From positions 58,937-92,192 of the forward strand of contig JAGWAJ010000004.1 in the NCBI GenBank assembly GCA_021296475.1: a stretch of DNA of 33,256 nt. Direction: 5' to 3'. The notes under the pieces are model-generated. The model saw nothing but the letters and a program-made list of their open reading frames with translations. It did no database searches and was not told where the DNA came from. This stretch comes from Acidobacteriota bacterium. Its GTDB lineage: Bacteria > Acidobacteriota > Vicinamibacteria > Vicinamibacterales > UBA8438. The position numbers were made by a program, and so were the translations under genes. This document shows, piece after piece, positions 16,702 through 26,223 of this stretch. How positions within the stretch are numbered: position 1 is the stretch's first letter; each line of letters starts with the position of its first letter.

Positions 16702-19325
16702 CAGTGCTCTCCCCCCCGCTGCGCGGGCGCCGGTCGGGTCACGACGTTGACGAGGCGGCGCGGAACGACGATCACCCGCACCACCTGCTGGCCCGCTGTG
16801 CGGGCCTGTACGTGAGGGTCGGCGAGCGCCAGGCGCTGCACCTCGGCCTCGGCCGTCTCCACCGGCACCGACAGGTGCGCGCGGACCTTGCCGTTGACCT
16901 GCACCGGGAGCTCCAGCTCCTCGGCGCGCGCGATGTCGGGATCGAACTCCGGCCAGCCGGCCGCGGTGACTCCGCCGGCGTGTCCGATCGACTCCCACAG
17001 CTCCTCGGCGAGATGCGGCGTGAACGGCGCCAGCATCAGAATCAGCGCCTCGATCGCCTCCCGCACCACGCCGAGCGCCCCGGCCGGCGCATCGGGCCCC
17101 GGGGCCGCCTCGCCGGAAGCGCCGGCGAACGGCCCCAGCCGTGTCCGCTCGCAGTAGGCGTAGGTCTCGTTGACCAGCTCCATGAGGGCGGAGACGGCGG
17201 TGTTGAGGTGCACCCGCGGGTCGAGATCGTCCGATACGCGGCGGATCGTCTCGTGGGTCTTGCGACGCAGCGCCCGCTCGGCCGCGCCGAGCCGCGGCGC
17301 CGGCGCGGCGGATGCAGCCCCCACGGCGCCTCCGGCCCCCGCGGTGCTTCCGGCGCCGGCCGCGAACGCCGGCGCGAACGGCGTGACCAGGCGCCAGACG
17401 CGCCCCAGATAACGCGCGCTCCCCTCGAGGCCCGCGTCGGTCCACTCGATCTCCTTCTCGGGCGGAGCGACGAACATCTCGTAGAGGCGCAGGGCATCCG
17501 CGCCGTACGTGGCCGTCATCTCGTCCGGATCGACCACGTTCCCCTTGGACTTCGACATTACCGCGCCGTCGCGCAGCACCATGCCCTGCGTCAGCAGCCG
17601 CGTGAACGGCTCGTCGTGGGTCACCAAGCCGAGGTCCCGCATCACGCTGCACACGAACCTCGAGTAGATCAGGTGCAGGATGGCGTGCTCGACGCCGCCG
17701 ATGTAGAAGTCGACCGGGGCCCAGTACCGCACCGACTCCGGACGGAACGGCGCGGTCCGGTTGTGCGGATCGCAGAAGCGGTAGAAATACCAGGAGGAGT
17801 CGACGAACGTGTCCATCGTGTCCGTCTCCCGCCGCGCCGCCGCGCCGCAGCTCGGACAGCGCGCCGACACGAACTCCGACACCTGCGCGAGCGGGGAGTC
17901 GCCGCGCCCCGTGAAGACCTCGACGTCGGGAAGCTCCACCGGGAGATCCTCGTACGCCACGGGGCGAACTCCGCACGCGTCGCAGTAGACGATCGGGATC
18001 GGCGTGCCCCAGTAGCGCTGGCGCGAGATGCCCCAGTCCTTCAAGCGGTACTGGACCTCGCCACGACCGATGCCCCGCGCTTCCGCGGCGCGCGTCATGG
18101 CCTTGACGGCCTCCGCGCTCGGCAGCCCCGAGAACTCCCCCGACGCGACCACCGTCCCCGGCGCCGACGAGGCGGCCTCCAGCGTCTCCCCCGCGAGCCG
18201 TGGACCTGTGTCCGGCTGAATCACGACCCGCACCGGAAGTCCGTACTTGCGCGCGAACTCGAAGTCGCGCTGATCGTGGGCGGGCACGGCCATGATGGCG
18301 CCCGTTCCGTAGTCGGCCAGGACGAAATTGGCGACCCAGATCGGAACGGCCTCGCCCGTGAAGGGGTTGCGCGCCCGGCGGCCGGTATCGAACCCCTCCT
18401 TCTCGAGCTGCCCCGTCAAGCGGGCCATGCGATCGAGCGCCCGGAAGCGCCCGACGCGGTCCCGGAATCCCGCAGCGTCGGGGCTCTCGTCGGCCAGTCG
18501 ATCGACGAGCGGATGCTCCGGCGCGAGCAGCACGAAGGTGGCTCCGTGGATGGTGTCGATGCGCGTCGTGAAGACTTCGATCGCATCGTTGCCGGCCGTG
18601 TCCGAGCCGCCCGCGGCGAGAAGCGCGAACCTGACCCGGGCCCCCTCCGAGCGCCCGATCCAGTTCTGCTGCATCGTGAGCACCTTGCGGGGCCAGGCCT
18701 CGAGGCCCCCGATGCGATCGAGCAGCTCGTCCGCGTACTGCGTGATGCGCAGGAACCACTGCTCCAGGTCGCGCGCCTCCACCCCGGCTCCGCAGCGCCA
18801 GCACCCGCCCTCCACCACCTGCTCGTTGGCCAGCACGGTGCGGCACCCAGGGCACCAGTTGACGGACGAACGCTTCCGGTAGGCGAGGCCCCGCTCGTAC
18901 ATCTTCAGGAACAGCCACTGGTTCCAGCGGTAGTAGTCGCGGTCGCACGTGGCGAACTCGCGCTCCCACGCATAGCCGATGCCGAGGCGCTGGAGCTGGC
19001 TCTTCATGTGCGCGATGTTCGCGCGGGTCCAGCGCTCCGGATGCGACTCGTTCTTGATCGCCGCGTTCTCGGCCGGCATGCCGAACGCGTCCCAGCCGAA
19101 GGGATGCAGCACGTTGCAGCCGCGCATCCGCTTCATGCGGGCGATCACGTCGCCGATCATGTAGTTGCGCACGTGGCCGACGTGCGCGTGGCCGGACGGA
19201 TACGCGAACATCACCAGGCAGTAGTACTTCGGGCGGGACGGGTCTTCCGTGACCTCGAACGCCCGCTCCTCGGACCACCGCCGCTGCCACTTCCGTTCGA
19301 TGGTCTGCGGGTCGTAGTCGTGCAC
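16701..19325 (-). CDS. leuS: Leucyl-tRNA synthetase
   Basis: 874 residues from the GTG at 19325. The class I HIGH motif is HVGH in [32 protein letters not shown] follows. The zinc knuckle is seen in [15 protein letters not shown] and CWRCG. The CP1 editing domain has [13 protein letters not shown] and [19 protein letters not shown] with the editing Asp. The KMSKS loop is VMSKSKGN. Two Ala/Gly/Pro-rich stretches ([20 protein letters not shown] and [14 protein letters not shown]) look like local expansions in the anticodon-binding region. The frame is open to a TTG at 19370, one base after the HDAC stop, but [13 protein letters not shown] is where family members start. Neither start has a clear ribosome-binding site, so the start is uncertain. 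Confidence 0.93.
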   Translation of the reverse strand: MHDYDPQTIERKWQRRWSEERAFEVTEDPSRPKYYCLVMFAYPSGHAHVGHVRNYMIGDVIARMKRMRGCNVLHPFGWDAFGMPAENAAIKNESHPERWTRANIAHMKSQLQRLGIGYAWEREFATCDRDYYRWNQWLFLKMYERGLAYRKRSSVNWCPGCRTVLANEQVVEGGCWRCGAGVEARDLEQWFLRITQYADELLDRIGGLEAWPRKVLTMQQNWIGRSEGARVRFALLAAGGSDTAGNDAIEVFTTRIDTIHGATFVLLAPEHPLVDRLADESPDAAGFRDRVGRFRALDRMARLTGQLEKEGFDTGRRARNPFTGEAVPIWVANFVLADYGTGAIMAVPAHDQRDFEFARKYGLPVRVVIQPDTGPRLAGETLEAASSAPGTVVASGEFSGLPSAEAVKAMTRAAEARGIGRGEVQYRLKDWGISRQRYWGTPIPIVYCDACGVRPVAYEDLPVELPDVEVFTGRGDSPLAQVSEFVSARCPSCGAAARRETDTMDTFVDSSWYFYRFCDPHNRTAPFRPESVRYWAPVDFYIGGVEHAILHLIYSRFVCSVMRDLGLVTHDEPFTRLLTQGMVLRDGAVMSKSKGNVVDPDEMTATYGADALRLYEMFVAPPEKEIEWTDAGLEGSARYLGRVWRLVTPFAPAFAAGAGSTAGAGGAVGAASAAPAPRLGAAERALRRKTHETIRRVSDDLDPRVHLNTAVSALMELVNETYAYCERTRLGPFAGASGEAAPGPDAPAGALGVVREAIEALILMLAPFTPHLAEELWESIGHAGGVTAAGWPEFDPDIARAEELELPVQVNGKVRAHLSVPVETAEAEVQRLALADPHVQARTAGQQVVRVIVVPRRLVNVVTRPAPAQRGGEH

Positions 19326-19371
19326 TGGAATCGATAGGGCGCCGGAGTGGCGCCAGCGTGCCGCCGTCAAC

Positions 19372-20406
19372 TCATAGTGTAGGCCAAAAGGCCCGCAGGG
19401 CCGGCCGCACCGCCGCGAGCGCCGCGTCGGCCGCGGGGGTCGCTCCGTCCAGGCTCGCGATCGCTCCGGGAGACGCGCCCGCGGCGACCTCCAGCGTGCC
19501 CTCCAGGCACGCCTCGAGGGCGGCGAGGTCGTAACCTCCCTCCGTGACCACCGCCAGCCGCCCGCGGCAGCTCCGCTCCGCGGCCGCGCGCAGGCGCCGG
19601 GTGAGCGTCGCGTAGCCCCCGGTCGTCACCCGCATCCCGCCGAGCGGGTCGTCGACGTGCGCGTCGTACCCGGCCGACAGCACGATCAGCTCGGGGTCGT
19701 AGGCGGCCAGCACCGGGGCCGCGACCTCCCGGAAGACGCGATCGAGGTCGGCGTCGCCTGCCCCCGCCGCGAGCGGGATGTTGACGGTGAAGCCCGCCCC
19801 GTCGCCGCGTCCCACGTCGTCGGCCGCCCCTGTGCCCGGATAGAAGGGGTACTGATGCGTGGACAGGTAGAGCACGCGCGGGTCGTCGTAGAAGATCCAC
19901 TGCGTGCCGTTTCCGTGGTGCACGTCGTAGTCGACGACCGCGACCCGCTCGAGCCCCCGGTCGAGCGCGTGGGCCGCGGCGACCGCCGCGTTGTTGTATA
20001 GGCAGAAGCCCATCGCCCGCTCCCGCTCCGCGTGGTGGCCCGGCGGCCGGACCAGGGCCAGGGCGATCGCGTCGCCGTCGAGGGCGTGGTCGACCGCCGC
20101 CAGCGCCGCGCCGGCCGCCAGGCGGGCGATCGCCTCCGATTCCGGCGCGGCGTAGGTGTCCGGATCCAGACGCACCCGGCGTCCGGCCGTCGAGCCGATG
20201 GACCGCACGTAGCCCGCTGCGTGCACGCGCTCGAGCGCCGCGTCGGACACCACCCGCGGCTCCGCCGTGCGGCCGCCGCGGGACCGCCAGCGCGACAGGA
20301 CCGCCGCCATCACGTCCGCCCGCTCGGGACGCTCCGGATGTCCGGCCGGGGTCGCGTGATCGCGGAAGCGCTCCGAACCGATCACCAGCACTTCGCTCGT
20401 GGCCAC
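19372..20406 (-). CDS. Histone deacetylase-family (AcuC/acetylpolyamine amidohydrolase-like) zinc deacetylase
   Basis: 344 residues. All catalytic landmarks of the arginase/deacetylase fold are present: [16 protein letters not shown] with the His-His pair at 124-125, [13 protein letters not shown] with zinc ligands D161 and H163, SAGYDAH with zinc ligand D248, and EGGYD with the transition-state Tyr292. Such enzymes remove acetyl or acyl groups from protein lysines or polyamines. Substrate choice cannot be read. The start is a GTG at 20406 with GGAGG 6 bases upstream; the open frame beyond it includes a 13-base tandem repeat and is not coding. It lies downstream of the DUF374 gene and 46 bases before leuS. 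Its place beside acyl-CoA/ETF genes hints at acyl-lysine turnover, which is only inference. Confidence 0.87.
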   Translation of the reverse strand: MATSEVLVIGSERFRDHATPAGHPERPERADVMAAVLSRWRSRGGRTAEPRVVSDAALERVHAAGYVRSIGSTAGRRVRLDPDTYAAPESEAIARLAAGAALAAVDHALDGDAIALALVRPPGHHAERERAMGFCLYNNAAVAAAHALDRGLERVAVVDYDVHHGNGTQWIFYDDPRVLYLSTHQYPFYPGTGAADDVGRGDGAGFTVNIPLAAGAGDADLDRVFREVAAPVLAAYDPELIVLSAGYDAHVDDPLGGMRVTTGGYATLTRRLRAAAERSCRGRLAVVTEGGYDLAALEACLEGTLEVAAGASPGAIASLDGATPAADAALAAVRPALRAFWPTL

Positions 20407-20418
20407 AGCGCCCTCCTC

Positions 20419-20457
20419 TTCCTGCCTCGCGTTCCTGCGTCGCGTTCCTGCGTCGCG
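20419..20457 (-). repeat. Three tandem 13-base repeats upstream of the deacetylase gene
   Basis: The plus-strand unit TTCCTGCGTCGCG occurs at 20432-20444 and 20445-20457, and with one mismatch (TTCCTGCCTCGCG) at 20419-20431. The array fills most of the 62-base gap between the DUF374 stop and the HDAC-family start and ends next to that gene's ribosome-binding site. Confidence 0.8.
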
Positions 20458-20468
20458 GCGGACCCGCC

Positions 20469-21197
20469 TCAAGCCGGGCGATCTGGATATCGCCCCGCCC
20501 CACTTCGGCGATCGTCGCGGCCGATCAGCCGCAGCGCGCGGCGCGCGGCGTCGTGCAACGCCTGCTCGAGACTCCGGCGCGTCGACTCGATCCGCTCCTC
20601 GTCCGCCGGCGGCGGCGCCGGAATGGGTCGTCCCACGACGATCGCGGCACGGGCGAACGGCTTCGGAATCTGGGCGCGGTCCCAACTGCCGGCGGTCCAG
20701 CACGGAGCCGCTTCGATGTGGAAAGGCAGTATCGGATGCCCGGTCAGCCGCGCCAGCCAGACGGCCCCCGGCTGGACCGAGCGGGCCGGTCCGCGCGGGC
20801 CGTCGACCGTGAACGCCGCCGGACGGCCTGCGCGCATGTCGCGCCGGAGCTGGGCAAGGGCGCGGCGGCCGCCGCGGGACGTCGACCCTCGGGCCGTGCC
20901 GTATCCGAACCGCTCGATGATGCGCGCGATCCACTCCCCGTCGAAGTTCGCGCTGGTCATCACGACGATGCCGCGACGGCGCCAGAAGTACGTTGCGGAG
21001 AGGATCCGCCCGTGCCAGAACGCAAAGATCGGCGGCTGCCCCGCCCGTTCGAGAGCCTCGAAATGCTCGTAGCCGGAGACGGTCCACCGCAGGCTCCATC
21101 CGAGAAGAGCGACGGTCGGATAGCCGGCGGCGGCGATGACCGCAGCCTGCGCCCGCTGGCTCCGCGTCAGCCCCGACGTGCCGGCAAGCGGCTTCAC
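20469..21197 (-). CDS. DUF374 lysophospholipid acyltransferase-like protein
   Basis: 242 residues. It matches the DUF374 family, distant relatives of PlsC/LpxL acyltransferases: FAFWHGRILSATYFWRRRG, SANFDGEWIARIIERFGYG, GSTSRGGRRALAQLRRDMRA, FTVDGPRGPARSVQPGAVWL and ARLTGHPILPF. The likely job is acyl transfer to a lipid A or phospholipid precursor at the inner membrane; an N-terminal segment (VIAAAGYPTVALLGWSL) could anchor it. In many relatives a His precedes the DGE motif; here the position is Asn (ANFDGE). The GTG at 21197 overlaps the ETF-QO stop by four bases (GTGA), so the two are translationally coupled. Confidence 0.8.
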   Translation of the reverse strand: MKPLAGTSGLTRSQRAQAAVIAAAGYPTVALLGWSLRWTVSGYEHFEALERAGQPPIFAFWHGRILSATYFWRRRGIVVMTSANFDGEWIARIIERFGYGTARGSTSRGGRRALAQLRRDMRAGRPAAFTVDGPRGPARSVQPGAVWLARLTGHPILPFHIEAAPCWTAGSWDRAQIPKPFARAAIVVGRPIPAPPPADEERIESTRRSLEQALHDAARRALRLIGRDDRRSGAGRYPDRPA

Positions 21198-22807
21198 ATG
21201 CCTTCGTAGCGGGGACCGCCGCCGCCCTCGGGCGGTACCCAGTCGATGATCTGGTACGGGTCCATGATGTCGCACGTCTTGCAATGGACACAGTTCGACG
21301 CGTTGATCTGCAGCCGCTGGCCGCCCGCCTCGGCGTCGACCATCTCGTAGACGGCGGCCGGGCAGAACCGCGTGCAGGGGTTGCCGTACTCCTCCCGGCA
21401 GCGTGTCCGGCAGATGTCCGTGTCCTGGACGAGCAGGTGCGACGGCTGATCCTCGTCGTGCCGGGTACCCGAGTAGTGAACGTTGGTCAGCTTGTCGAAG
21501 GTCAGGCGCCGATCGACCGGCACGGCGGCCGCGGCGGGCTCGCCCCCGGCGACGCGCCGCAGGCGCGTGTGCCCGGCGTGCGCGGGCATCGGATCGCGGA
21601 TCCACCAGCCACCGGTCACCAGGGACAGGCCGGAGTACAGCAGTCCGGGCAGCAGCCCGCCGGCGAACGCCTGGTGCACGTTGCGCACGGGATGGAGCTC
21701 GCGTCGGATCGGTCCGGACTCGACGAGGGCGGCATACTGCGCCAGCCGTTCGGCCGACGCGTCGTTGGCCCGCACGGCCTCCAGGGCGGCATCGGCCGCA
21801 GCCATGCCGCTCTGCATCGCGAGGTGAATCCCCTTGAGCCGCATCGAGTTGAGGAACCCGGCCGCGTCGCCGACGATCAGCGCGCCGTCGACGTGACAGC
21901 GCGGGACCGCGTGCCAGCCTCCCTCCGGGAGAGCCTTGGCGCCGTAGCGGACCATCTCGCCGCCCGCCAGCAGATCGGCGACGAGCGGATGGCGCTTGAA
22001 GCGCTGGAATGCGGTGTGGGGGTCGAAGCCGGGATCCCGGTAGTCGAGGCCGGCCACGAAGCCGACCGAGAGCGCTCCGTCGGGAAGCGCGTAGAGGAAG
22101 CCGCCCCCGAACTGCTCGTGCGGCAGCGGATAGCCCATCGTGTGGATGACGGCCCCGGCCGGCAGGCGGCCCGACGGCACCTCCCACAGCTCCTTGATGC
22201 CGACCGCGTAGACCTGCGGCAGCCGTCCGTCGTCGAGCCCGAAACGCTCCACGAGCGTCTTGGTCAGGTTGCCGCGAACGCCGTCGGCGAGCACGGTGAC
22301 CCGCGCGCGGATGTCGACCCCCGGCTCGAACGCCGCCTTGCGGTTCCCCTCGCGATCGACGCCGCGATCCCCGGTCCGCACCCCGACGACGCGGTCCCCC
22401 TCGTAGAGGAGCTCGGCGCCGGCAAAGCCCGCGAAGAGGTCGACGCCCGCCGCCTCGACCTGCTCGGCCAGCCAGCGCACGAGGCGATTGAGGGAGATGA
22501 CGTAGTTGCCGTGGTTGCGAAGCGGCGGCGGTGTGATCGGAAACGGGATCCGCCGGCGCTCGGTCAGGAAGTAGATGCGATCCTCGGTGACCGGAACCGC
22601 GACCGGCGCCCCGCGGGACTGCCAGTCCGGCATCAGGTCGGCCAGCGCCGACGGGTCGAGCACCGCCCCCGACAGCATGTGGGCGCCGGGCTCGCGCGAC
22701 TTCTCCAGCACCGCGACGACCGGCGGCTCGCCGCCTACCGTCCGGTGCCGCGTCGCAAGGCGGTAGGCGGCGGCGAGGCCGGCGGGCCCGCCTCCGACGA
22801 CCAGCAC
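21194..22807 (-). CDS. Electron transfer flavoprotein-ubiquinone/menaquinone oxidoreductase (ETF-QO)
   Basis: 537 residues from the GTG at 22807. The FAD dinucleotide fold begins at once (VVGGGPAGLAAAYRLATR), and EKSREPGAHMLSGAVLDP, CHVDGALIVGDAAGFLNSMR and LKGIHLAMQSGM are family signatures. The C-terminal ferredoxin-like domain carries the 4Fe-4S cysteines in NPCTRFCP and NCVHCKTCDIMDP. The enzyme passes electrons from reduced ETF to the membrane quinone pool. The GTG start leaves almost nothing before the first beta-strand. An in-frame CTG at 22834, one base after the etfA stop and 4 bases after GGGGGAG, would add LDRETLDVD, which matches usual family N-termini, so the true start may be CTG. 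Its stop overlaps the DUF374 start. Confidence 0.92.
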   Translation of the reverse strand: MLVVGGGPAGLAAAYRLATRHRTVGGEPPVVAVLEKSREPGAHMLSGAVLDPSALADLMPDWQSRGAPVAVPVTEDRIYFLTERRRIPFPITPPPLRNHGNYVISLNRLVRWLAEQVEAAGVDLFAGFAGAELLYEGDRVVGVRTGDRGVDREGNRKAAFEPGVDIRARVTVLADGVRGNLTKTLVERFGLDDGRLPQVYAVGIKELWEVPSGRLPAGAVIHTMGYPLPHEQFGGGFLYALPDGALSVGFVAGLDYRDPGFDPHTAFQRFKRHPLVADLLAGGEMVRYGAKALPEGGWHAVPRCHVDGALIVGDAAGFLNSMRLKGIHLAMQSGMAAADAALEAVRANDASAERLAQYAALVESGPIRRELHPVRNVHQAFAGGLLPGLLYSGLSLVTGGWWIRDPMPAHAGHTRLRRVAGGEPAAAAVPVDRRLTFDKLTNVHYSGTRHDEDQPSHLLVQDTDICRTRCREEYGNPCTRFCPAAVYEMVDAEAGGQRLQINASNCVHCKTCDIMDPYQIIDWVPPEGGGGPRYEGM

Positions 22808-22835
22808 GTCGACGTCGAGCGTTTCGCGATCCAGC

Positions 22836-23831
22836 TCACTCCCCCAGCGCCGCCACCAGGGCCGGCACGACCTCGAACAGATCGCCGACGATGCCGTAGT
22901 CGGCCACCTCGAAGATCGGGGCGTCGGCGTCCTTGTTGACGGCCACGATCGTCCGCGCCCCCTTCATGCCCACCAGGTGCTGAATGGCGCCGGAAATGCC
23001 GAGGGCCACGTAGAGCTTGGGGGACACGGTCTGCCCGGAGCTCCCGATCTGCCGGTCCATCGGGAGCCATCCCGAATCGCAGATCGGCCGCGAGGCCGCC
23101 AGTTCCGCGCCGAGCGAGCGCGCGAGCTCCTGCGCGAGCGGCAGGTGCTCCTGCCCCTTGATGCCCCGGCCCACGGCGACGATCCGCTCCGCCTGCGTCA
23201 GGTCGACCGCCTGCTTCGCTTCCTGGAACGGTTCTTCCGGACGCTGGCGAATGGCCGCCGCGTCGATCGTCACCGGGACGGCGCGCGTCGCGGCCGCTCC
23301 GCCCCGCGCTGCCGCGTCCGCGCGCCACGCGCCGATCTGGAAGCTGACGCAGTGCGGCCCGTCTCCCGCCGGCGCCACCTCCGCCACGAACTTGCCCTGG
23401 AACATGGGCCGCAGCAGGACGAGGCCGCCGTCGCGCGCCGTCGCGCCGACGCAGTCCGGAATCAGGACGCGGCCGAGGCGGCTCGCGAGCGCGGGTGCAT
23501 AGTCGCGCGTCTGGTAGGTGTGCGGGAAGAGCACGAGCCCGGGGCGCTCCCGCTCGATCACCTGGGCCAGCGCCGCGATGAATCCGTCGGGGGTGTAGCG
23601 CTCGAGAGCCGGATCCTCCACGACCAGCACTTCGGACACGTCCGCCGATGCCAGCTCCGTTGCCGCGCCGGCCAGCCCGGCGCCGGCCAGGGCGACCGAG
23701 ATCGGCCCCCCGATGACCTGCGCAGCCGCGACCGTCTCCCAGGTCACCGGGTTCAGGGAGCCGGCCCGTTGCTCGGCAATCACCAGCACGGGGGGGCGCG
23801 CGCTCGAGGGCATCGGCATCGTCGCTGTCAT
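22836..23831 (-). CDS. etfA: Electron transfer flavoprotein alpha subunit
   Basis: 331 residues. The C-terminal FAD-binding domain is typical: SRPICDSGWLPMDRQIGSSG, then QTVSPKLYVALGISGAIQHL, GMKGARTIVAVNKDADAPIF and VADYGIVGDLFEVVPAL. The N-terminal domain pairs with EtfB (VLVIAEQRAGSLNPVTWET, FPHTYQTRDYAPALASRLGR). The ETF heterodimer collects electrons from acyl-CoA and related dehydrogenases. It follows etfB after 34 bases and precedes the ETF-QO gene with no gap. In the region following the first domain the sequence is RPMFQGKFVAEV where many relatives have RPIYAGNA, a modest variant. Confidence 0.94.
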   Translation of the reverse strand: MTATMPMPSSARPPVLVIAEQRAGSLNPVTWETVAAAQVIGGPISVALAGAGLAGAATELASADVSEVLVVEDPALERYTPDGFIAALAQVIERERPGLVLFPHTYQTRDYAPALASRLGRVLIPDCVGATARDGGLVLLRPMFQGKFVAEVAPAGDGPHCVSFQIGAWRADAAARGGAAATRAVPVTIDAAAIRQRPEEPFQEAKQAVDLTQAERIVAVGRGIKGQEHLPLAQELARSLGAELAASRPICDSGWLPMDRQIGSSGQTVSPKLYVALGISGAIQHLVGMKGARTIVAVNKDADAPIFEVADYGIVGDLFEVVPALVAALGE

Positions 23832-23865
23832 CCTTCACCGAAAAGCGGCCGGGAACCGACCGCCG

Positions 23866-24636
23866 TCAGAGTGCGCGCGCCTCGTCGCGCAACAGCCGGA
23901 CCAGCTCGGCCGCCGCGGCCTCGGGCGGGCCATCGACGAACCGCGTCTGCTTGTCCTTGACCGGCACGCGGAGGGCGACGATGTTCCAGGCGGATGGCGG
24001 CGGGGAGGCGAACGGCACGGTCCGAACGTCCTTTCGTTTGGCCGCCATGATGCCGCGCAAGGTGGCGTAGCGGAGCTGGTTGATGCCGCTCTGGATCGTC
24101 AGCAGGGCCGGGGTCGGCAACGTGATCCACTGGAACCAGCCGCCTTCGAGCTCCCGCTTGACCCGAATGCGGCCCGCTCCGTCGCCGTCGGCCGCGATCT
24201 CCATGATGATGGTCGCGTGCGGCAGCCCGAGACGCTCCGCCAGAATCACGCCGGTCTCCCCGAAGCCCTGATCGTCGGACTGCAGGCCGGTCAGCACGAG
24301 GTCGAACGACTCCTCGCGCACCGCGGAAGCGAGGGCCTCGGCCACGACTCCGGCGTCCGCGGTGGCAAGGTCCTCGCTCTCGACGTGTATCGCCCGGTCG
24401 GCGCCGCGGGCCAGCGCCTCCCGAATCACCTGGGCGACACGGGCGGGGCCGGCCGAGCAGACAACGACCTCTCCCCCGTGGCGCTCCTTGAGCCGCAGCC
24501 CTTCTTCGAGGGCATAGGCATCGGGCTCGTTCATCTCGAAGCTCGCATCTCCGTCGCGGACCCATGCCGCCGACTCGTCGATGCGCACGGGCCAGTCGCG
24601 GGTGACGACCTGCTTGATGCAGACGGCGATCTTCAC
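23866..24636 (-). CDS. etfB: Electron transfer flavoprotein beta subunit
   Basis: 256 residues beginning [20 protein letters not shown], the classic EtfB opening. ADP/AMP-binding loops are visible in [20 protein letters not shown] and [20 protein letters not shown], and the EtfB signature in [20 protein letters not shown] with [20 protein letters not shown]. It forms the electron-transfer heterodimer with EtfA. The GTG start (24634-24636) overlaps the fabF stop in a GTGA, so translation is coupled to the last fatty-acid synthesis gene. Confidence 0.94.
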   Translation of the reverse strand: MKIAVCIKQVVTRDWPVRIDESAAWVRDGDASFEMNEPDAYALEEGLRLKERHGGEVVVCSAGPARVAQVIREALARGADRAIHVESEDLATADAGVVAEALASAVREESFDLVLTGLQSDDQGFGETGVILAERLGLPHATIIMEIAADGDGAGRIRVKRELEGGWFQWITLPTPALLTIQSGINQLRYATLRGIMAAKRKDVRTVPFASPPPSAWNIVALRVPVKDKQTRFVDGPPEAAAAELVRLLRDEARAL

Positions 24637-25877
24637 GAGTCTTCGTACCTCTTGAGGAGCAGGCTGGCGTTGGTGCCGCCGAAGCCGAACGAGTTGGAGA
24701 GGGCGTAACCGATCGGCAGCGGCCGGATCTCGTGCGGAACGTAGTCGAGATCGCAGTCGGGATCGGCGTGGTCGAGATTGATGGTCGGCGGGGCGGCCTG
24801 CTCCCGGACCGCGAGCGCGGTGATGCCCGCTTCGAGCCCGCCGGCGGCCCCGAGCAGGTGCCCCGTCATCGACTTGGTCGACGAGATGGCGACGGTGGAC
24901 GCGTGCGGGCCGAAGCAGCGCTTGATGGCGAGCGTCTCGAGGCGGTCGTTGTAGGGCGTCGAGGTTCCGTGAGCGTTGATGTAGTCGACCTGCTCGGGAG
25001 CGACCTCGGCCTGCTCGAGCGCCGCGCTCATCACGCGGACCGCGCCGTCGCCGTCCTCGGCCGGCGCCGTCACGTGGAAGGCGTCGGCCGACATCCCGTA
25101 GCCCACCAGCTCCGCGTAGATGGACGCGCCCCGCCGCCGGGCGCGCTCGAGTTCCTCGAGCACGACGACACCGGCGCCCTCGCCGATGATGAACCCGTCG
25201 CGATCCCGATCGAACGGGCGGCTGGCGCGTTGCGGCTCGTCGTTGCGTGTCGAAAGAGCACGCATCGCCGCGAACCCACCCACGCCGAGGGGCGTGATCG
25301 CGGCCTCGGAGCCGCCGGCGATCATCGCCTCGGCCGAGCCCCGCCGGATGATCTCGAAGGCGTCGCCGATCGCGTGGGCAGATGCCGAGCAGGCGGTGCA
25401 GGTGGCGGAGTTCGGCCCGCGTGCGCCGAACCGAATGGAGACCTGTCCCGCGGCGAGATTGATGATTGCGGAGGGAATGAAGAACGGCGAGATCTTGCGG
25501 GGCCCGCCCCGCAGCAGGGACTGGTGCTCGCGCTCGATCGTGCTGAAGCCGCCGATCCCCGAGGCGATGAACACGCCCACGTCGGGGCCGAGCGGCTGCG
25601 ATGTCTTCAGGCCGGCGTCACAGATGGCGAACTCCGACGCTGCAATGGCGTACTGGATGAAGACGTCCATCTTCTTGACGTCCTTCCGGTCGACGAACTG
25701 CAGCGGGTCGAAGCCCTTGACCTCGCCGGCGATACGGGAGGCGAAGGCGGATGCGTCGAAGTGCGTGATCGCGCCGATGCCGCTGCGACCGGCGCAGAGC
25801 GCCTCCCATGTCGGCTCGGTCCCGATACCGAGCGACGACACCAGCCCGACTCCGGTCACGACGACGCGCCTCTGCAA
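24633..25877 (-). CDS. fabF: Beta-ketoacyl-ACP synthase II
   Basis: 414 residues. The thiolase-fold catalytic triad sits at the same numbers as in E. coli FabF: Cys163 in [11 protein letters not shown], His303 in [11 protein letters not shown] and His340 in [15 protein letters not shown], with Lys335. The C-terminal [10 protein letters not shown] loop is intact. It condenses malonyl-ACP with acyl-ACP during chain elongation. The start is a TTG at 25877 ([11 protein letters not shown]), supported by AGGGGAG 7 bases upstream and by family alignment. It follows acpP after 31 bases, and its stop overlaps etfB. Confidence 0.95.
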   Translation of the reverse strand: MQRRVVVTGVGLVSSLGIGTEPTWEALCAGRSGIGAITHFDASAFASRIAGEVKGFDPLQFVDRKDVKKMDVFIQYAIAASEFAICDAGLKTSQPLGPDVGVFIASGIGGFSTIEREHQSLLRGGPRKISPFFIPSAIINLAAGQVSIRFGARGPNSATCTACSASAHAIGDAFEIIRRGSAEAMIAGGSEAAITPLGVGGFAAMRALSTRNDEPQRASRPFDRDRDGFIIGEGAGVVVLEELERARRRGASIYAELVGYGMSADAFHVTAPAEDGDGAVRVMSAALEQAEVAPEQVDYINAHGTSTPYNDRLETLAIKRCFGPHASTVAISSTKSMTGHLLGAAGGLEAGITALAVREQAAPPTINLDHADPDCDLDYVPHEIRPLPIGYALSNSFGFGGTNASLLLKRYEDS

Positions 25878-25908
25878 ACGGTGTCTCCCCTGGAACCCCG
25901 ATCGCCGT

Positions 25909-26211
25909 CTAGCTTTCGTCGGTCGATTCGGATTCCGCCGCCTTGCCGGATTCGGATTCCTGGTCGCCGCCGGTCTTGCGTCCCGCGTGCGACTCGATGT
26001 ACGCCACGGCCTCCCGGACGCGAGTGATCTTCTCGGCGTCCTCGTCGGGGATGTCGAGCTTGAACTCTTCTTCGAGCTGCATGACCAGCTCGACGGTGTC
26101 GAGCGAGTCCGCGCCCAAGTCCTCTACAAAGGACGCATCCGGCGTAACCTCGTCCTCGTCGACGCCCAAGTGCTCGACGATGATCTCCTTGACCTTGTCA
26201 GCAACCGCCAT
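25909..26211 (-). CDS. acpP: Acyl carrier protein with an extended acidic tail
   Basis: 100 residues, against the usual 77-80. The core is a standard [23 protein letters not shown], then [20 protein letters not shown] with the phosphopantetheine Ser36. After helix IV (VAYIESHAG) comes a Ser/Glu-rich tail of about 22 residues ([15 protein letters not shown]). It carries growing acyl chains between the Fab enzymes. AGGAGG lies 8 bases before the ATG and overlaps the fabG stop codon. The tail is probably disordered and its function is unknown. Confidence 0.95.
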   Translation of the reverse strand: MAVADKVKEIIVEHLGVDEDEVTPDASFVEDLGADSLDTVELVMQLEEEFKLDIPDEDAEKITRVREAVAYIESHAGRKTGGDQESESGKAAESESTDES

Positions 26212-26223
26212 GCAACCAGCCTC

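Noticed and set aside
16704-19337. 877-codon plus-strand frame opposite leuS
   Set aside because: Antisense shadow; no recognisable domain, while leuS carries all class I synthetase motifs.
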